NCBI RefSeq assembly: GCF_029906645.1
Contig: NZ_JARYGZ010000001.1
Location: 124,001 to 188,000, forward strand
Source of the DNA: Sphingomonas oryzagri
Lineage (GTDB): Bacteria > Pseudomonadota > Alphaproteobacteria > Sphingomonadales > Sphingomonadaceae
Length of the DNA stretch: 64,000 bases
Reading direction: 5' to 3'
This document shows, in pieces, positions 1-8,343 of this stretch. The number at the start of each line of letters is the position of its first letter. Position 1 is the stretch's first letter. The notes under the pieces were generated by a model. That model was not told the origin of the DNA and searched no databases. It saw nothing but the letters and a program-made list of their open reading frames with translations. The translations under genes and the position numbers were made by a program.

Positions 1-356
1 GCGGTGCCGGCCTTCTCGATCCCGGCTTCGTCCATCCAGCTGGCGTAGAGGTCGCCGATCTGCTTCTCGGCCGCCGAGGTCGGCTTGCTCTCACCCTCTT
101 CGGCGATCGCGCGGACCTGCTGCTCGGCCTCGTCGGCGAGGACGACGTCGATGCCGGCCGAGGTGCGATCGGGCGCGATCTGCGTGGTGTCGAGCCAGTG
201 GCCATTGGCGTAGCGGAAGAAGTCGTCGCCCGGCTTCACGGCGCTGTCCATGTCGGACAGGCGGATGCCCCACGGCGGAAACTTGGGCGCGGTCTGCGCC
301 GCCAGCGGCGCGGCGAGCGCGAGAATGGAAACGGCGATGAAGGCCGGGCGGCGCAT
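1..356 (-). CDS. M13 family metallopeptidase, N-terminal part (cut by window edge)
   Basis: Only the first ~118 residues are inside the window; the gene runs off the left edge. It starts with a signal peptide (MRRPAFIAVSILALAAPLAA) and continues with a stretch typical of the N-terminal domain of neprilysin-like (M13/PepO) zinc peptidases: GIRLSDMDSAVKPGDDFFRY, followed by ANGHWLDTTQIAPDRTSAG. The zinc-binding HExxH motif would lie outside the window, so catalytic competence cannot be judged. Family knowledge: these are secreted or periplasmic endopeptidases acting on short peptides. It is on the same strand as the downstream-lying GST gene, with an 85-base gap. The family assignment is good; the substrate is unknown. 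Confidence 0.8.
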   Translation of the reverse strand, partial: MRRPAFIAVSILALAAPLAAQTAPKFPPWGIRLSDMDSAVKPGDDFFRYANGHWLDTTQIAPDRTSAGIDVVLADEAEQQVRAIAEEGESKPTSAAEKQIGDLYASWMDEAGIEKAGT

Positions 357-441
357 GTTGTTTTCCTTCGGCGAGAATTCCCCGCGCGAAAGCTAGGCCG
401 CCGCCCGGCCGCTTGGCAATGTATTATTCGGGCAACACGCC

Positions 442-1146
442 TCAGCCGCGCGCGGGGATGGTCACGCCGCGCTGCACCGCCGGGCGGGCGAGGCAGCGTT
501 CCAGCCATGCGGGTACCGCCTCCAGGCTGTCGAAGTCGGTGATCTCGCGCGCCTCGTAGAAGCCGACCAGGTTGCGCACCCAACCGACCAGCGAGACATC
601 GACCATGCTGTAGCCATCGCCCATCATGTAGGTGCGGCCGGTCAGGCGATCTTCCAGCACGCCGAGCAGGCGCTTGGTTTCGTTGAGATAGCGGTCGCGC
701 GGGCGCTTGTCCTCATACTCCCGGCCGGCGAACTTGTGGAAGAAGCCGAGCTGTCCGAACATCGGGCCGACCCCGCCCATCTGGAAGAAGATCCACTGGA
801 TCGCATGATAGCGCTCGATCGGATCGGCGGGCATCAGCTTGCCTGTCTTGTCCGCGAGGTAGAGCAGGGTCGCGCCGCTTTCGAACAGGCCGATCGGCCG
901 GCCGCCGGGGCCATCGGGATCGATGATCGCCGGGATCTTGCCGTTGGGATTGAGCGAGAGATATTCCGGGGTCCAGGTCTCGTTCTGCCCGATGTCGATC
1001 AGGTGCGGTTCGTAGGCAAGGCCGAGTTCCTCCAGCGCGATGCTGACCTTCACGCCGTTCGGGGTCGGCAGCGAATAAAGCTGGATGACGCCTGCATCCT
1101 TCGCGGGCCATTTGCGGGTAATCGGGAAGGACGGGAGATCGGTCAT
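442..1146 (-). CDS. Glutathione S-transferase family protein, YghU/YfcG (Nu-class)-like
   Basis: A 234-residue cytoplasmic protein. The thioredoxin-fold domain contains NPNGKIPAI (about residues 66-74), the glutathione-binding cis-Pro region, followed by FESGATLLYLADK (88-100). The helical C-terminal domain carries the QWIFFQMGGVGPMFGQ block seen in the YghU/YfcG group, which are disulfide-bond reductases using glutathione. The open frame extends 27 codons further upstream, but the ATG at 1144-1146 is preferred because a GGAG Shine-Dalgarno lies just upstream and the family begins near here. It is transcribed toward the M13 gene. Substrate unknown. Confidence 0.85.
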   Translation of the reverse strand: MTDLPSFPITRKWPAKDAGVIQLYSLPTPNGVKVSIALEELGLAYEPHLIDIGQNETWTPEYLSLNPNGKIPAIIDPDGPGGRPIGLFESGATLLYLADKTGKLMPADPIERYHAIQWIFFQMGGVGPMFGQLGFFHKFAGREYEDKRPRDRYLNETKRLLGVLEDRLTGRTYMMGDGYSMVDVSLVGWVRNLVGFYEAREITDFDSLEAVPAWLERCLARPAVQRGVTIPARG

Positions 1147-1324
1147 GGCTTGCTCCGGCAACGGGGAACCGGGATGTCGGGGCGGTGTTTGTGATTGGCA
1201 AGGCACGATAAATCCATTCTTAGCCATTTTTCCGAATTGACGATCGCGTCTCTGGCGGAAATGAAGGTGTGACCCTGACCGATGACGCCGTCATGTCATC
1301 GGCCAACGTCCGGGGAGTGGGGCC

Positions 1325-1564
1325 TTGCTGGTTTGGCTGGACTATCTGCGCCTGTCCACGATGCGCCGACGTGAGGCGCGGCGTGAGGCAGGCTTGCTGA
1401 TTCATGAGCATGGCGAGGATGCCGTGCAGGTGGTGCGCGCCAAGATCGAGGATCCGGCGCGATCCACTTCACGCAGCGAACTTCGCCTGACGCTCTGGTA
1501 TGTGCGGGATCTGCTGGCGGCGCGTCGCCGGCGCAAGCAGACCCGGCGGAGCAGCCGTTCCTAG
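1325..1564 (+). CDS. Small basic hypothetical protein
   Basis: A 79-residue arginine-rich protein that I do not recognise as a named family. The longest form starts at TTG 1325, which has a purine-rich GGGGAG about 8 bases upstream; an in-frame ATG at 1361 would give 67 residues. The sequence is amphipathic with a helical core (about GLLIHEHGEDAVQVVRAKI) and a very basic C-terminus (ARRRRKQTRR), suggesting nucleic-acid binding or interaction with a partner, but this is inference. It converges on the TonB receptor gene and their stop codons overlap by four bases. No signal peptide or membrane segment is seen. Confidence 0.5.
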   Translation: MLVWLDYLRLSTMRRREARREAGLLIHEHGEDAVQVVRAKIEDPARSTSRSELRLTLWYVRDLLAARRRRKQTRRSSRS

Positions 1565-4278
1565 AAGAACAGCTTGCGGATGCTCACCTTGATCGTCCGT
1601 CCCATCGGATCGAGATAGGCCGGCTGATAGCTGAGCGGCGTGTCGCCGTTCGCGTCGCGAACGTGCTGGCGGCTGTTGGTGATGTTGTTGAGCGCCAGCG
1701 TCACCCGCATTCCCCGTGCCCATTTGTGCTTCATCAGCGAGGGGTTGGCGCCGAGATCGGCGAACAGGCGCAGGTTCGCGGTGGCGAGCGAGGAGAAATG
1801 CAGGTCGCCCGTCGCGCTGCCCGTGCCGCCATCGACCGTCGTCGCGCTTTGCCAGTCACCGGTCAGCCGGACGCCGATGCCGTTGTTGGTGACGCCCAGT
1901 TGGACCTGCACGTCGTGGCGCGGCTGCCCGCCGCCTGAGCCGGAGGTGCCGCCGTCGAGCAGGTCGAGCATCGGGCCGCCGGGGCGCGTGAGGATATCGT
2001 CGCGGAAATACCAGGTGTGGTAGACCGAGAGCTGGAGCCGGCCGCCGGCGCCACCGCCGAAGCCGCCGCGCCCTCCGCCACCACCACCACCGCCGCGTCC
2101 GCCGGACCAGCCGCCGCCACCGCCGGGAGGAGAGCCGCCGTCTCCGCCACCGGGCGGTGGGCCGCCCGTGCCGCCGCCCCCTGGCGGAGCGTCGCCGCCG
2201 CCGGGCGGGCGCCGGAACGCGCCCGATTCCCGAAGCTGGCGGAAGGCATCGACGACGGCCTTCGATGTCTTGAGCTTCTGCGTGAAGTTGAAGCCCCAGC
2301 GCAGCTCGTCGCGCCGCTCGCGGTAGAGATTGACCGGGCGGGTATCGATCGCCGTCAGGTCGCCATCGTCGTTGCGGGTGAAGCGGTCGGGGAAAGCCGC
2401 CTCGATCGCCGCTGTGGGCGAGGGCAGGGCCGCGATCGCGTTGCGGATCGTCGAGTGGATGTAATTGGCGGTGAAGGTGATGTCGGTCTTCTTGAACGGC
2501 TTCAGCGTCGTGCCGAATTTCTCGACATGGCGGCTGTCCGCCTTCAGATCGGGATTGCCGCCGGCGATCTGGGTGACGTCGACGGTCTGGCCGGTGCGGT
2601 AGTCGAACACCCGCGCACCCGGCGTCACGATCACCGGATTGCCGAGCTGCTGGATGGTTGGCGCGCCGCGATCGTGGGTGGCGGACGCGATGAAGCTGAT
2701 GCCGTCGCGCGGCGTCCAGTTGGCGCCGTAGCCGACCGTCCACAGCGTGCCGAAATCGGAGAGCTGGTCCACCGCGACGTTCGCGTTGGCCGTCAGGTCG
2801 CCGATCGCGCCGAGTACGTGCTTCTTGCGGCTGGTCAGCGGCAGGTCAAAGTTGAACTGCGCGCTGCCGTCGCGCCGCGAGAGGCTCGTCTCCTGCGTCG
2901 TGCCGAAGCGGGTCGAGGTGGAATGGAAGCCGCTCGCCGTGAGGCCCACCTTCACCGTCGTGGACAGTGCACCCGCCGGCAGATCGAACAGCGGGCCGTT
3001 GCCGACGAACTGGACGTTGCCGCTGTTCGAGACGCCCCGCGCCCGCGTCGTCAGCGTGCCGCCAATCAGGCTGGCCGGAATGGTGCCGAACGGGTTGAGC
3101 GTCGCATCGCCGGCCGCCAGCGCCGCGTTGAGGTCGTCGATATCGATCCCGGTCTGGGTGCGTGTCACGGATTGGGCGTAATCGTAATTGGCGGTGAAAT
3201 TCAGTCGCCACTTGGCGACGTCGGCATTGAGCGTGCCGCCGAGATGGCCGGAGATCGACTGCGTGCGCTGCTTCAGCGGATCGCTGCCGAGATAGCGATA
3301 GAGCGCGATATCCTCGCCGAACGGATTGAACGGGTCGGTTGAGGGCACGAGGATGTTCGACCCCGCAAGGCCGCGCAGGGTGTCGCTCTGGCTCGCGTCG
3401 AACGTGGCGTTGAGCGTGCCGGTCACCTTGCGCGAGAAGGGATGGGCGAGCACCGCGTTGAGCGTCGCCTCCCTGGTCGCCGGCGTCAGCGTGCGATAGG
3501 GCGAGATGTCGGTGACATTGGCGACATTGGGATTGAAATCTCCGGTGGTCGGCGTCGCTCCCGTGGCACCGGGGCCGACTCCTGCGATGTTCGCGCCGCC
3601 CAGTGCATTCAGGCTACCGTCGGTCGCCACCACGTTGCCCGCGCGATCATAAGCGCGACCGGTCGATTGCGAGGTCAGCCCGCGATCGCTTTCCAGCAGG
3701 CTGTCGGCGCCCTGCACCTTGGCATCGATGTTGAGCCGGTCGTCGCCATGGATGCGGGTGAGCGTGAAGTCGCCGATGCCCGACGCGCCGCCGCCGTCGG
3801 TGCTGGTCGATCCGCTGTCCTCCGTCGTCAACGCGCGGAAGCGGCGGCGCAGCACGATGTTCACCACCTTCTGGTCGGCGGAGTAACCGTATTTGAGCGC
3901 CACTTCTTCCGGCAGGATATCGACGCGCAGGATCGCCTCGGTCGGCAGGTCGCGGATTTCGGAGAAGCTGGAGATGCGCCGCCCGTTGAGCAACACCGCG
4001 GGCGCCTCGCCGCCGCGGCCGCGGGCCGACGTCGTTTCCGGCGCCAGCTCGTTGAGCAGATCGGCGACCGAATTCACACCATAGGCGCGGATGTCGGCGG
4101 GGCTGTATTGGAGTTCGGGCGGAATGTCGCCGACCACCGCACCGGGCAGCGCCTGATGCGTGCCGTTGACGACGATGTCCTGCGTTTCTTCGGGTTCAGG
4201 TGCATCCTGCGCGAACAGCGGACCGCAGGCCGTCAACATCCCGAGCGCCATCGACAGGCGCACATGCCCCTTTTTCAC
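1561..4278 (-). CDS. TonB-dependent receptor with Gly/Pro-rich insert
   Basis: A 905-residue outer-membrane receptor starting from a GTG (4276-4278). It has a signal peptide ending in FAQD, a TonB-box-like ETQDIVVNG, a plug domain (APAVLLNGRRISSFSEIRDL, then ILRVDILPEEVALKYGYSAD) and a barrel ending in RTIKVSIRKLFF with a terminal aromatic residue, as needed for barrel assembly. Residues about 688-744 form a long Gly/Pro-rich low-complexity stretch in the barrel half, which is unusual and probably an extracellular or periplasmic loop. The plug subtype resembles receptors common in sphingomonads and xanthomonads with unknown substrate. No transporter or regulator gene is adjacent, so the ligand cannot be inferred. 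An AT-rich upstream region is described separately. Confidence 0.85.
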   Translation of the reverse strand: MKKGHVRLSMALGMLTACGPLFAQDAPEPEETQDIVVNGTHQALPGAVVGDIPPELQYSPADIRAYGVNSVADLLNELAPETTSARGRGGEAPAVLLNGRRISSFSEIRDLPTEAILRVDILPEEVALKYGYSADQKVVNIVLRRRFRALTTEDSGSTSTDGGGASGIGDFTLTRIHGDDRLNIDAKVQGADSLLESDRGLTSQSTGRAYDRAGNVVATDGSLNALGGANIAGVGPGATGATPTTGDFNPNVANVTDISPYRTLTPATREATLNAVLAHPFSRKVTGTLNATFDASQSDTLRGLAGSNILVPSTDPFNPFGEDIALYRYLGSDPLKQRTQSISGHLGGTLNADVAKWRLNFTANYDYAQSVTRTQTGIDIDDLNAALAAGDATLNPFGTIPASLIGGTLTTRARGVSNSGNVQFVGNGPLFDLPAGALSTTVKVGLTASGFHSTSTRFGTTQETSLSRRDGSAQFNFDLPLTSRKKHVLGAIGDLTANANVAVDQLSDFGTLWTVGYGANWTPRDGISFIASATHDRGAPTIQQLGNPVIVTPGARVFDYRTGQTVDVTQIAGGNPDLKADSRHVEKFGTTLKPFKKTDITFTANYIHSTIRNAIAALPSPTAAIEAAFPDRFTRNDDGDLTAIDTRPVNLYRERRDELRWGFNFTQKLKTSKAVVDAFRQLRESGAFRRPPGGGDAPPGGGGTGGPPPGGGDGGSPPGGGGGWSGGRGGGGGGGGRGGFGGGAGGRLQLSVYHTWYFRDDILTRPGGPMLDLLDGGTSGSGGGQPRHDVQVQLGVTNNGIGVRLTGDWQSATTVDGGTGSATGDLHFSSLATANLRLFADLGANPSLMKHKWARGMRVTLALNNITNSRQHVRDANGDTPLSYQPAYLDPMGRTIKVSIRKLFF

Positions 4279-4382
4279 GGTTAGTCTTTCCCACCCTCAA
4301 CAACGGCCCGCGCCTAGCACGCGCCGCACGGCGCAAGATTGCACGGCTGCAAGAGACCTGGAAACGTGGCGGAAACGTTATC

Positions 4383-4410
4383 GATAATGATTATGTGTTG
4401 CAATAATGCA
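4383..4410 (-). promoter_or_regulatory. AT-rich palindromic stretch upstream of the TonB receptor
   Basis: In the 141-base gap before the receptor gene sits a conspicuous AT-rich island in otherwise GC-rich DNA. It contains GATAATGATTAT (4383-4394), which matches about two of the three hexamers of a classical Fur box, and TGCAATAATGCA (4399-4410), a 10/12 palindrome. Either could be an operator for an iron-type regulator, or simply promoter elements. This is a sequence-only suggestion. Confidence 0.3.
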
Positions 4411-4419
4411 TCGCCTGGC

Positions 4420-5085
4420 TCAGGCGCCGGTTGTAGCGGGGGCGGGGGCTGCGATCGGCGTGCTGGTGCGGCGCGCGGAGATGATCCTGATCGGCGCGGC
4501 GATCATCTGGCCGCCCATGCCGTTGGCCTTGCCCTTGTCGGGATCGGTCGGTGCGTCGAGGATCTTGCGGGCGATATCCATGCCCTGCACCACCCTGCCG
4601 AACACCGCATAGCCCGGCTGCGTCGCGGTGGCGTCCATCGATGGCGAGGCGCCGACCATGATGAAGAAGTCGCCCTGCGCGGTGTTGGGCGCATTCATCG
4701 CCATCGAGATCGCGCCGTCGACATGGCTGAGGCCGGTCTGCGTGGTCGGTTCGTGCTTGATCGGAGGGAAGGCCTTTTTCGGGTCCTGCGAGATGCCGCC
4801 CTGCACCAGCCCGAACCCGTCCGCCACCTTTACCCGGCGGTAAAAGGTGGTGCCGTCGAACCGCTTGGCGTCGACATAATGGAGGAAGTTGGCGGTGGTG
4901 ATCGGCGCCTTGTCCTTCTCCAGCGCGAGGATGATCGGTCCCTCGCTGGTGGTCAGTGTCACCTGCACGGTCGCGGCCGGCTGCGGTGCGGCGGCGGGGG
5001 GTGTGGGCACCGTCGGCGGCGGCGTCTGGGCGAGGGCGGCGCCGGCGATCAGCGCGGCGAGGGGAAGAGCGAGTCTGCGGATCAT
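4420..5085 (-). CDS. Periplasmic cyclophilin-type peptidyl-prolyl cis-trans isomerase
   Basis: A 221-residue protein with a cleavable signal peptide (MIRRLALPLAALIAGAALAQ), a Pro/Ala-rich linker, then a cyclophilin domain from about residue 40 to 205. Visible family blocks are ITTANFLHYVDAKRFDGTTF, FYRRV, FIMVGASPSMDA and YAVFGRVVQGMDI. The classical bacterial GGDF/QGGD loop is changed to LVQGGISQDP. It should catalyse proline isomerisation during protein folding in the periplasm. The C-terminal tail is Ala/Pro/Thr-rich and probably disordered. It is followed on the same strand by the receptor gene 141 bases away, so it probably has its own transcript. Confidence 0.9.
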   Translation of the reverse strand: MIRRLALPLAALIAGAALAQTPPPTVPTPPAAAPQPAATVQVTLTTSEGPIILALEKDKAPITTANFLHYVDAKRFDGTTFYRRVKVADGFGLVQGGISQDPKKAFPPIKHEPTTQTGLSHVDGAISMAMNAPNTAQGDFFIMVGASPSMDATATQPGYAVFGRVVQGMDIARKILDAPTDPDKGKANGMGGQMIAAPIRIISARRTSTPIAAPAPATTGA

Positions 5086-5107
5086 GGCCGCAGCCTAACC
5101 GAACCGG

Positions 5108-5800
5108 TCAGAGGCTGTCGATCCAGTCGATGACCTCGCCCAGCCGGTCGAGCTTGCGGAAGCGGGGATGATCGGCCGGCTCGTCCGCCATTTCGTGCGC
5201 CCACGGCATGGCGTGCGGAATGTGCGCGGCAAAGGCGCCGGCCGCGAGCGCGGGCAGGATGTCCGAACGCATCGAATCCCCGGCCATCAGCGCCTGTTCC
5301 GGCGTCACCGCGTGGCGATCGAACACGCGGCGGAAGGTCGCCTCGTCCTTGTCGCTGACGATCTCGATCCCCGAGAAGCGCTCACCGAGGCCGGAGGCGG
5401 CCAGCTTGGTTTCCTGGTGCAGCAGGTCGCCCTTGGTGACGAGTACCAGCCGCGCGCGGTCGGCGAGCGCGTCGAGCGCATCTTCGATGCCGGGCAGCAG
5501 CTCGACCGGGTGCGCCAGCAGTTCGCGCCCCGCCGCGAGGATGCGCGCCACCGCGTCCGAAGGCATCCGCTCACCGCCGACTTCCAGCGCCGCCTCGATC
5601 ATCGAGAGGGTGAAGCTCTTGGCGCCGTAGCCGTAGAGCTTCAGGTTGCGGATCTGGATCGCATCCAGTGTGTCGCGGGCGACACCCGCCTCATCGAAGG
5701 GTGCGACGATCCGCTCGAACGCCGCGAAGGTCGCGCCGAAATGCTTTTCGTTGTGCCAGAGCGTGTCGTCGGCATCGAGGCAGATCAGCTCGATCGGCAT
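5108..5800 (-). CDS. HAD-superfamily hydrolase
   Basis: A 230-residue HAD phosphatase. Motif I is LICLDADDTLW (D9 nucleophile, D11 acid/base), motif II/III is VLVTKGD with the later Lys region, and motif IV is MAGDSMRSDILPALAAG. The cap is all-helical, as in YjjG/haloacid-dehalogenase-type enzymes acting on small phosphometabolites. Its start overlaps the era stop codon (TGATG), so it is translationally coupled as the last gene of the lepB-rnc-era-HAD operon. The substrate is unknown; a house-cleaning nucleotide or sugar phosphatase role is a guess. Confidence 0.85.
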   Translation of the reverse strand: MPIELICLDADDTLWHNEKHFGATFAAFERIVAPFDEAGVARDTLDAIQIRNLKLYGYGAKSFTLSMIEAALEVGGERMPSDAVARILAAGRELLAHPVELLPGIEDALDALADRARLVLVTKGDLLHQETKLAASGLGERFSGIEIVSDKDEATFRRVFDRHAVTPEQALMAGDSMRSDILPALAAGAFAAHIPHAMPWAHEMADEPADHPRFRKLDRLGEVIDWIDSL

Positions 5801-6696
5801 CAGTCGACCCAGTCCAGCCCGATCTCGCGATAGAGCGCGCGGTCCTCTTCCCAGTCCGGCTTCACCTTCACGTGGAGGAAGAGGTGGACCTTCTTTGCGC
5901 CGAGCAGGGTGGCGAGTTCGCCCCGCGCGCGGCTGCCGATCTCCTTCAGACGCGCACCGCGCGCGCCGAGGATGATCGCCTTCTGGCTGTCGCGCGCGAC
6001 GAGAATCTGCTGATGGATCGCGACCGAACCGTCGCCGCGCTCCTCATACTTTTCTGTCTCGACCGCGCACGCGTACGGCAGCTCGGCATGGAGCTGGAGA
6101 TAGAGTTGCTCGCGCGTCACCTCGGCGGCGAGCATCCGGTCGGTCGCGTCGGAAACCTGATCCTCGGGGAAATGCCACGGCCCTTCCGGCACGCGGCTCG
6201 CCAACAGCGACTTGAGCGCCGGAACGCCATCGCCGGTGGCGGCGGAGACGAACAGGATATCCTCCGGCTGGAGTCTCTCCTGCAGCGTCTGGGCGAGGAC
6301 GAGCAGCGGCTCCTTGGCCGTCACGTCCACCTTGTTGAGGATGACGATCTTCGGCTCGGGGCGCTTGGCGAGCGTTTCGACCAGCGGCTCGATCCGCTTG
6401 GTCAGGCCGGACTTGGCATCGACCACCAAGGCGATGACATCGGCATCCTCGGCACCGCCCCACGCCGCCGCGACCATCGCGCGATCGAGCCGGCGGCGCG
6501 GATCGAAGATGCCGGGCGTGTCGACCAGCAGGATCTGGCTATCGCCCTCGATCGCGATGCCCATCAGGCGGACGCGGGTCGTCTGCGCCTTGGGGCTGAC
6601 GATCGCCACCTTCTGCCCGACGAGCGCGTTGACGAGGGTGGATTTGCCGGCGTTCGGCGCGCCGACGATGGCGACCAGGCCGCAGCGCTGGGTCAT
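5800..6696 (-). CDS. era: GTPase Era
   Basis: A 298-residue GTPase required for 30S ribosome assembly, where it binds the 3' end of 16S rRNA. G1 is GAPNAGKST (residues 12-20), G3 is DTPG, G4 is NKVD, and the C-terminal KH domain is evident in ILGARGARLKEIGSRAR followed by VHLFLHVKV. The length matches the family. The ATG overlaps the rnc stop (ATGA), and the next gene follows with a one-base overlap. The rnc-era order is conserved in many proteobacteria, so context and sequence agree. Confidence 0.97.
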   Translation of the reverse strand: MTQRCGLVAIVGAPNAGKSTLVNALVGQKVAIVSPKAQTTRVRLMGIAIEGDSQILLVDTPGIFDPRRRLDRAMVAAAWGGAEDADVIALVVDAKSGLTKRIEPLVETLAKRPEPKIVILNKVDVTAKEPLLVLAQTLQERLQPEDILFVSAATGDGVPALKSLLASRVPEGPWHFPEDQVSDATDRMLAAEVTREQLYLQLHAELPYACAVETEKYEERGDGSVAIHQQILVARDSQKAIILGARGARLKEIGSRARGELATLLGAKKVHLFLHVKVKPDWEEDRALYREIGLDWVD

Positions 6697-7361
6697 GACT
6701 TCAATTCCTTCAACAGATTGCGGGCCGCCTCGGTCTCGGCCTCCTGCTTGGAGCTACCCTTGGCCTCGGCACTGGCGCGGCCGGGGATCGAGACGGTGAT
6801 GGTGAAGACGGGCGCGTGGTGCGGCCCGCCGCGATGGGTGGTTTCGTAGACCGGCGGGCGCCACTGCTTCGCGGCGGCGAGTTCCTGCAGCTCCGCCTTG
6901 GGGTGCTTGGGTGCCTTGCCCTGGCTATGGACGCGATCGCCCCATGCCTTGCGGATGAAGGCACGCGCGCCCTCGATCCCGGCCTCCACGAACAGCGCGC
7001 CGATCAGCGCCTCCACCACGTCGCCCAGCACGTAGGTGGAATATTGCGCGCCGTCGTCGCGGGCCTGCTTGCCGAGGCGGATATGCGGGCCGAGATCCAG
7101 CTCCTTCGCAATCTCCGCACAGGCATCGCCCGAGACGAGCGCGTTGAGTCGGCGCGAGAGCTGGCCTTCGGGTTCGGCCGGGAAAGTCTCGAACAGCCAC
7201 TCGCCCATCACGAGGCCGAGCACGCGGTCGCCGAGGAATTCGAGCCGCTGGTAACTCTCTCCGGCATGGCTGGAGTGGGTGAGCGCGGTGAGGAAGAGGG
7301 CGGGATCGCGGGGCGCGTGGCCGAGGGCCTGCTCGATCTGCGGAGGCAGAGTGTCGCTCAC
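6693..7361 (-). CDS. rnc: Ribonuclease III
   Basis: A 222-residue double-strand-specific endonuclease that processes rRNA precursors and other structured RNAs. The signature YQRLEFLGDRVLGLVMGEWL holds the catalytic acidic residues; a second acidic cluster is in DVVEALIGALFVEAG, and a C-terminal double-stranded RNA binding domain ends in GSSKQEAETEAARNLL. The open frame extends 14 codons upstream, but the GTG at 7359-7361 gives a GTGA overlap with the lepB stop and the expected length, so that start is chosen. Cytoplasmic; second gene of the lepB-rnc-era-HAD operon. Confidence 0.95.
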   Translation of the reverse strand: MSDTLPPQIEQALGHAPRDPALFLTALTHSSHAGESYQRLEFLGDRVLGLVMGEWLFETFPAEPEGQLSRRLNALVSGDACAEIAKELDLGPHIRLGKQARDDGAQYSTYVLGDVVEALIGALFVEAGIEGARAFIRKAWGDRVHSQGKAPKHPKAELQELAAAKQWRPPVYETTHRGGPHHAPVFTITVSIPGRASAEAKGSSKQEAETEAARNLLKELKS

Positions 7362-8206
7362 CGAAAGCCGTGCCCGATCCGGCCCGGCCGCAGCGCGTGC
7401 CACCAGCTTGCCGGGTTAAGCCAGTGCGAGGAACCGTCGGTCGACCAGATGGTGAAGAGCGCGCGCCCCTCCAGATTCTCGGCCGGCACGAAGCCGATGC
7501 CCTGGCCGGGGATCGCCGGGAAGCGGCTGTCGGCGGACATGTCGCGATTGTCGCCCATCATGAAATAATGGCCGGCGGGTACGGTGAAGACCGGCGTGTC
7601 GTCCTGCGGCGTGTCGCCCTGGTCGAGCACGTCGTAGCTGATGCCGTCGGGCAGCGTCTCGCGATAGCGGGCGAAGCGGCAGGTTTCCTTGCCCTCGAAG
7701 TTCGCGCCGGGGCCGTAGGGCGTCTCAACATTGGCGATCGTGCTGCACTCGGTATTGGGCGCGATCGGGATGATGAAGTCGCTCTCGCGTACCTTGGGCA
7801 CGGCCTTGCCGTTGAGCCAGAGCACGCCGCCCTTCATCTGGATGCGGTCGCCGGGCAGGCCGATCAGGCGCTTGATGTAATCGGACTTGTCGTCCGGCGG
7901 CGCGCGGAACACGACGACATCGCCCCGCTGCGGCGTGAAGCCCAGCAACCGGCCGTGCGGCCCCGGCGGCGCCCAGGGCAGGCTGAAGCGCGAGAAGCCG
8001 TAGGGCCATTTCGCGACCATCAGATAATCGCCGACCAGCAGGCGCGGCATCATCGATTCGGACGGGATGCTGCGCGGCATGATGACAAAGCTGCGGAGCG
8101 CCAGCCCCATCAGCGCGACGGACAGGACGAAGCGCACGACACCGCCCCAGCCTTCGGAGGAGCGACGGCGGGCGGATTTTGCTGGAGTCGAAAGCGTGGT
8201 GGCCAC
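7358..8206 (-). CDS. lepB: Signal peptidase I
   Basis: A ~282-residue inner-membrane protease that removes signal peptides from secreted proteins. A basic N-terminus is followed by one membrane segment (about residues 24-42), then the catalytic serine motif IPSESMMP (Ser51), the lysine general base in DYIKRLIGLPGD, and the box GHYFMMGDNRDMSADSR. The start is uncertain: a GTG at 8273-8275 would add 23 residues; GTG 8204-8206 is used because it places the membrane segment at a typical distance. Neither has a clear ribosome binding site. It heads the operon with rnc, era and a HAD hydrolase. Confidence 0.9.
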   Translation of the reverse strand: MATTLSTPAKSARRRSSEGWGGVVRFVLSVALMGLALRSFVIMPRSIPSESMMPRLLVGDYLMVAKWPYGFSRFSLPWAPPGPHGRLLGFTPQRGDVVVFRAPPDDKSDYIKRLIGLPGDRIQMKGGVLWLNGKAVPKVRESDFIIPIAPNTECSTIANVETPYGPGANFEGKETCRFARYRETLPDGISYDVLDQGDTPQDDTPVFTVPAGHYFMMGDNRDMSADSRFPAIPGQGIGFVPAENLEGRALFTIWSTDGSSHWLNPASWWHALRPGRIGHGFR

Positions 8207-8343
8207 GTCCGGGCTTTGCGAGAGGGGGTGGCCGAGGTCAAGTCGAGTCGGCCTCCCGATCAGTCTGATCGGCACAGTGCGTTGGCGGAACGCGCTTCGC
8301 TCGCTACATCGCGCGGCGACATTCCCTTGCGATAGGATATCCG

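Noticed and set aside
2045-2215. Glycine-rich codons considered as a frameshift or assembly error
   Set aside because: The reading frame stays open on both sides and barrel strands continue after the insert, so it is treated as a true insert.
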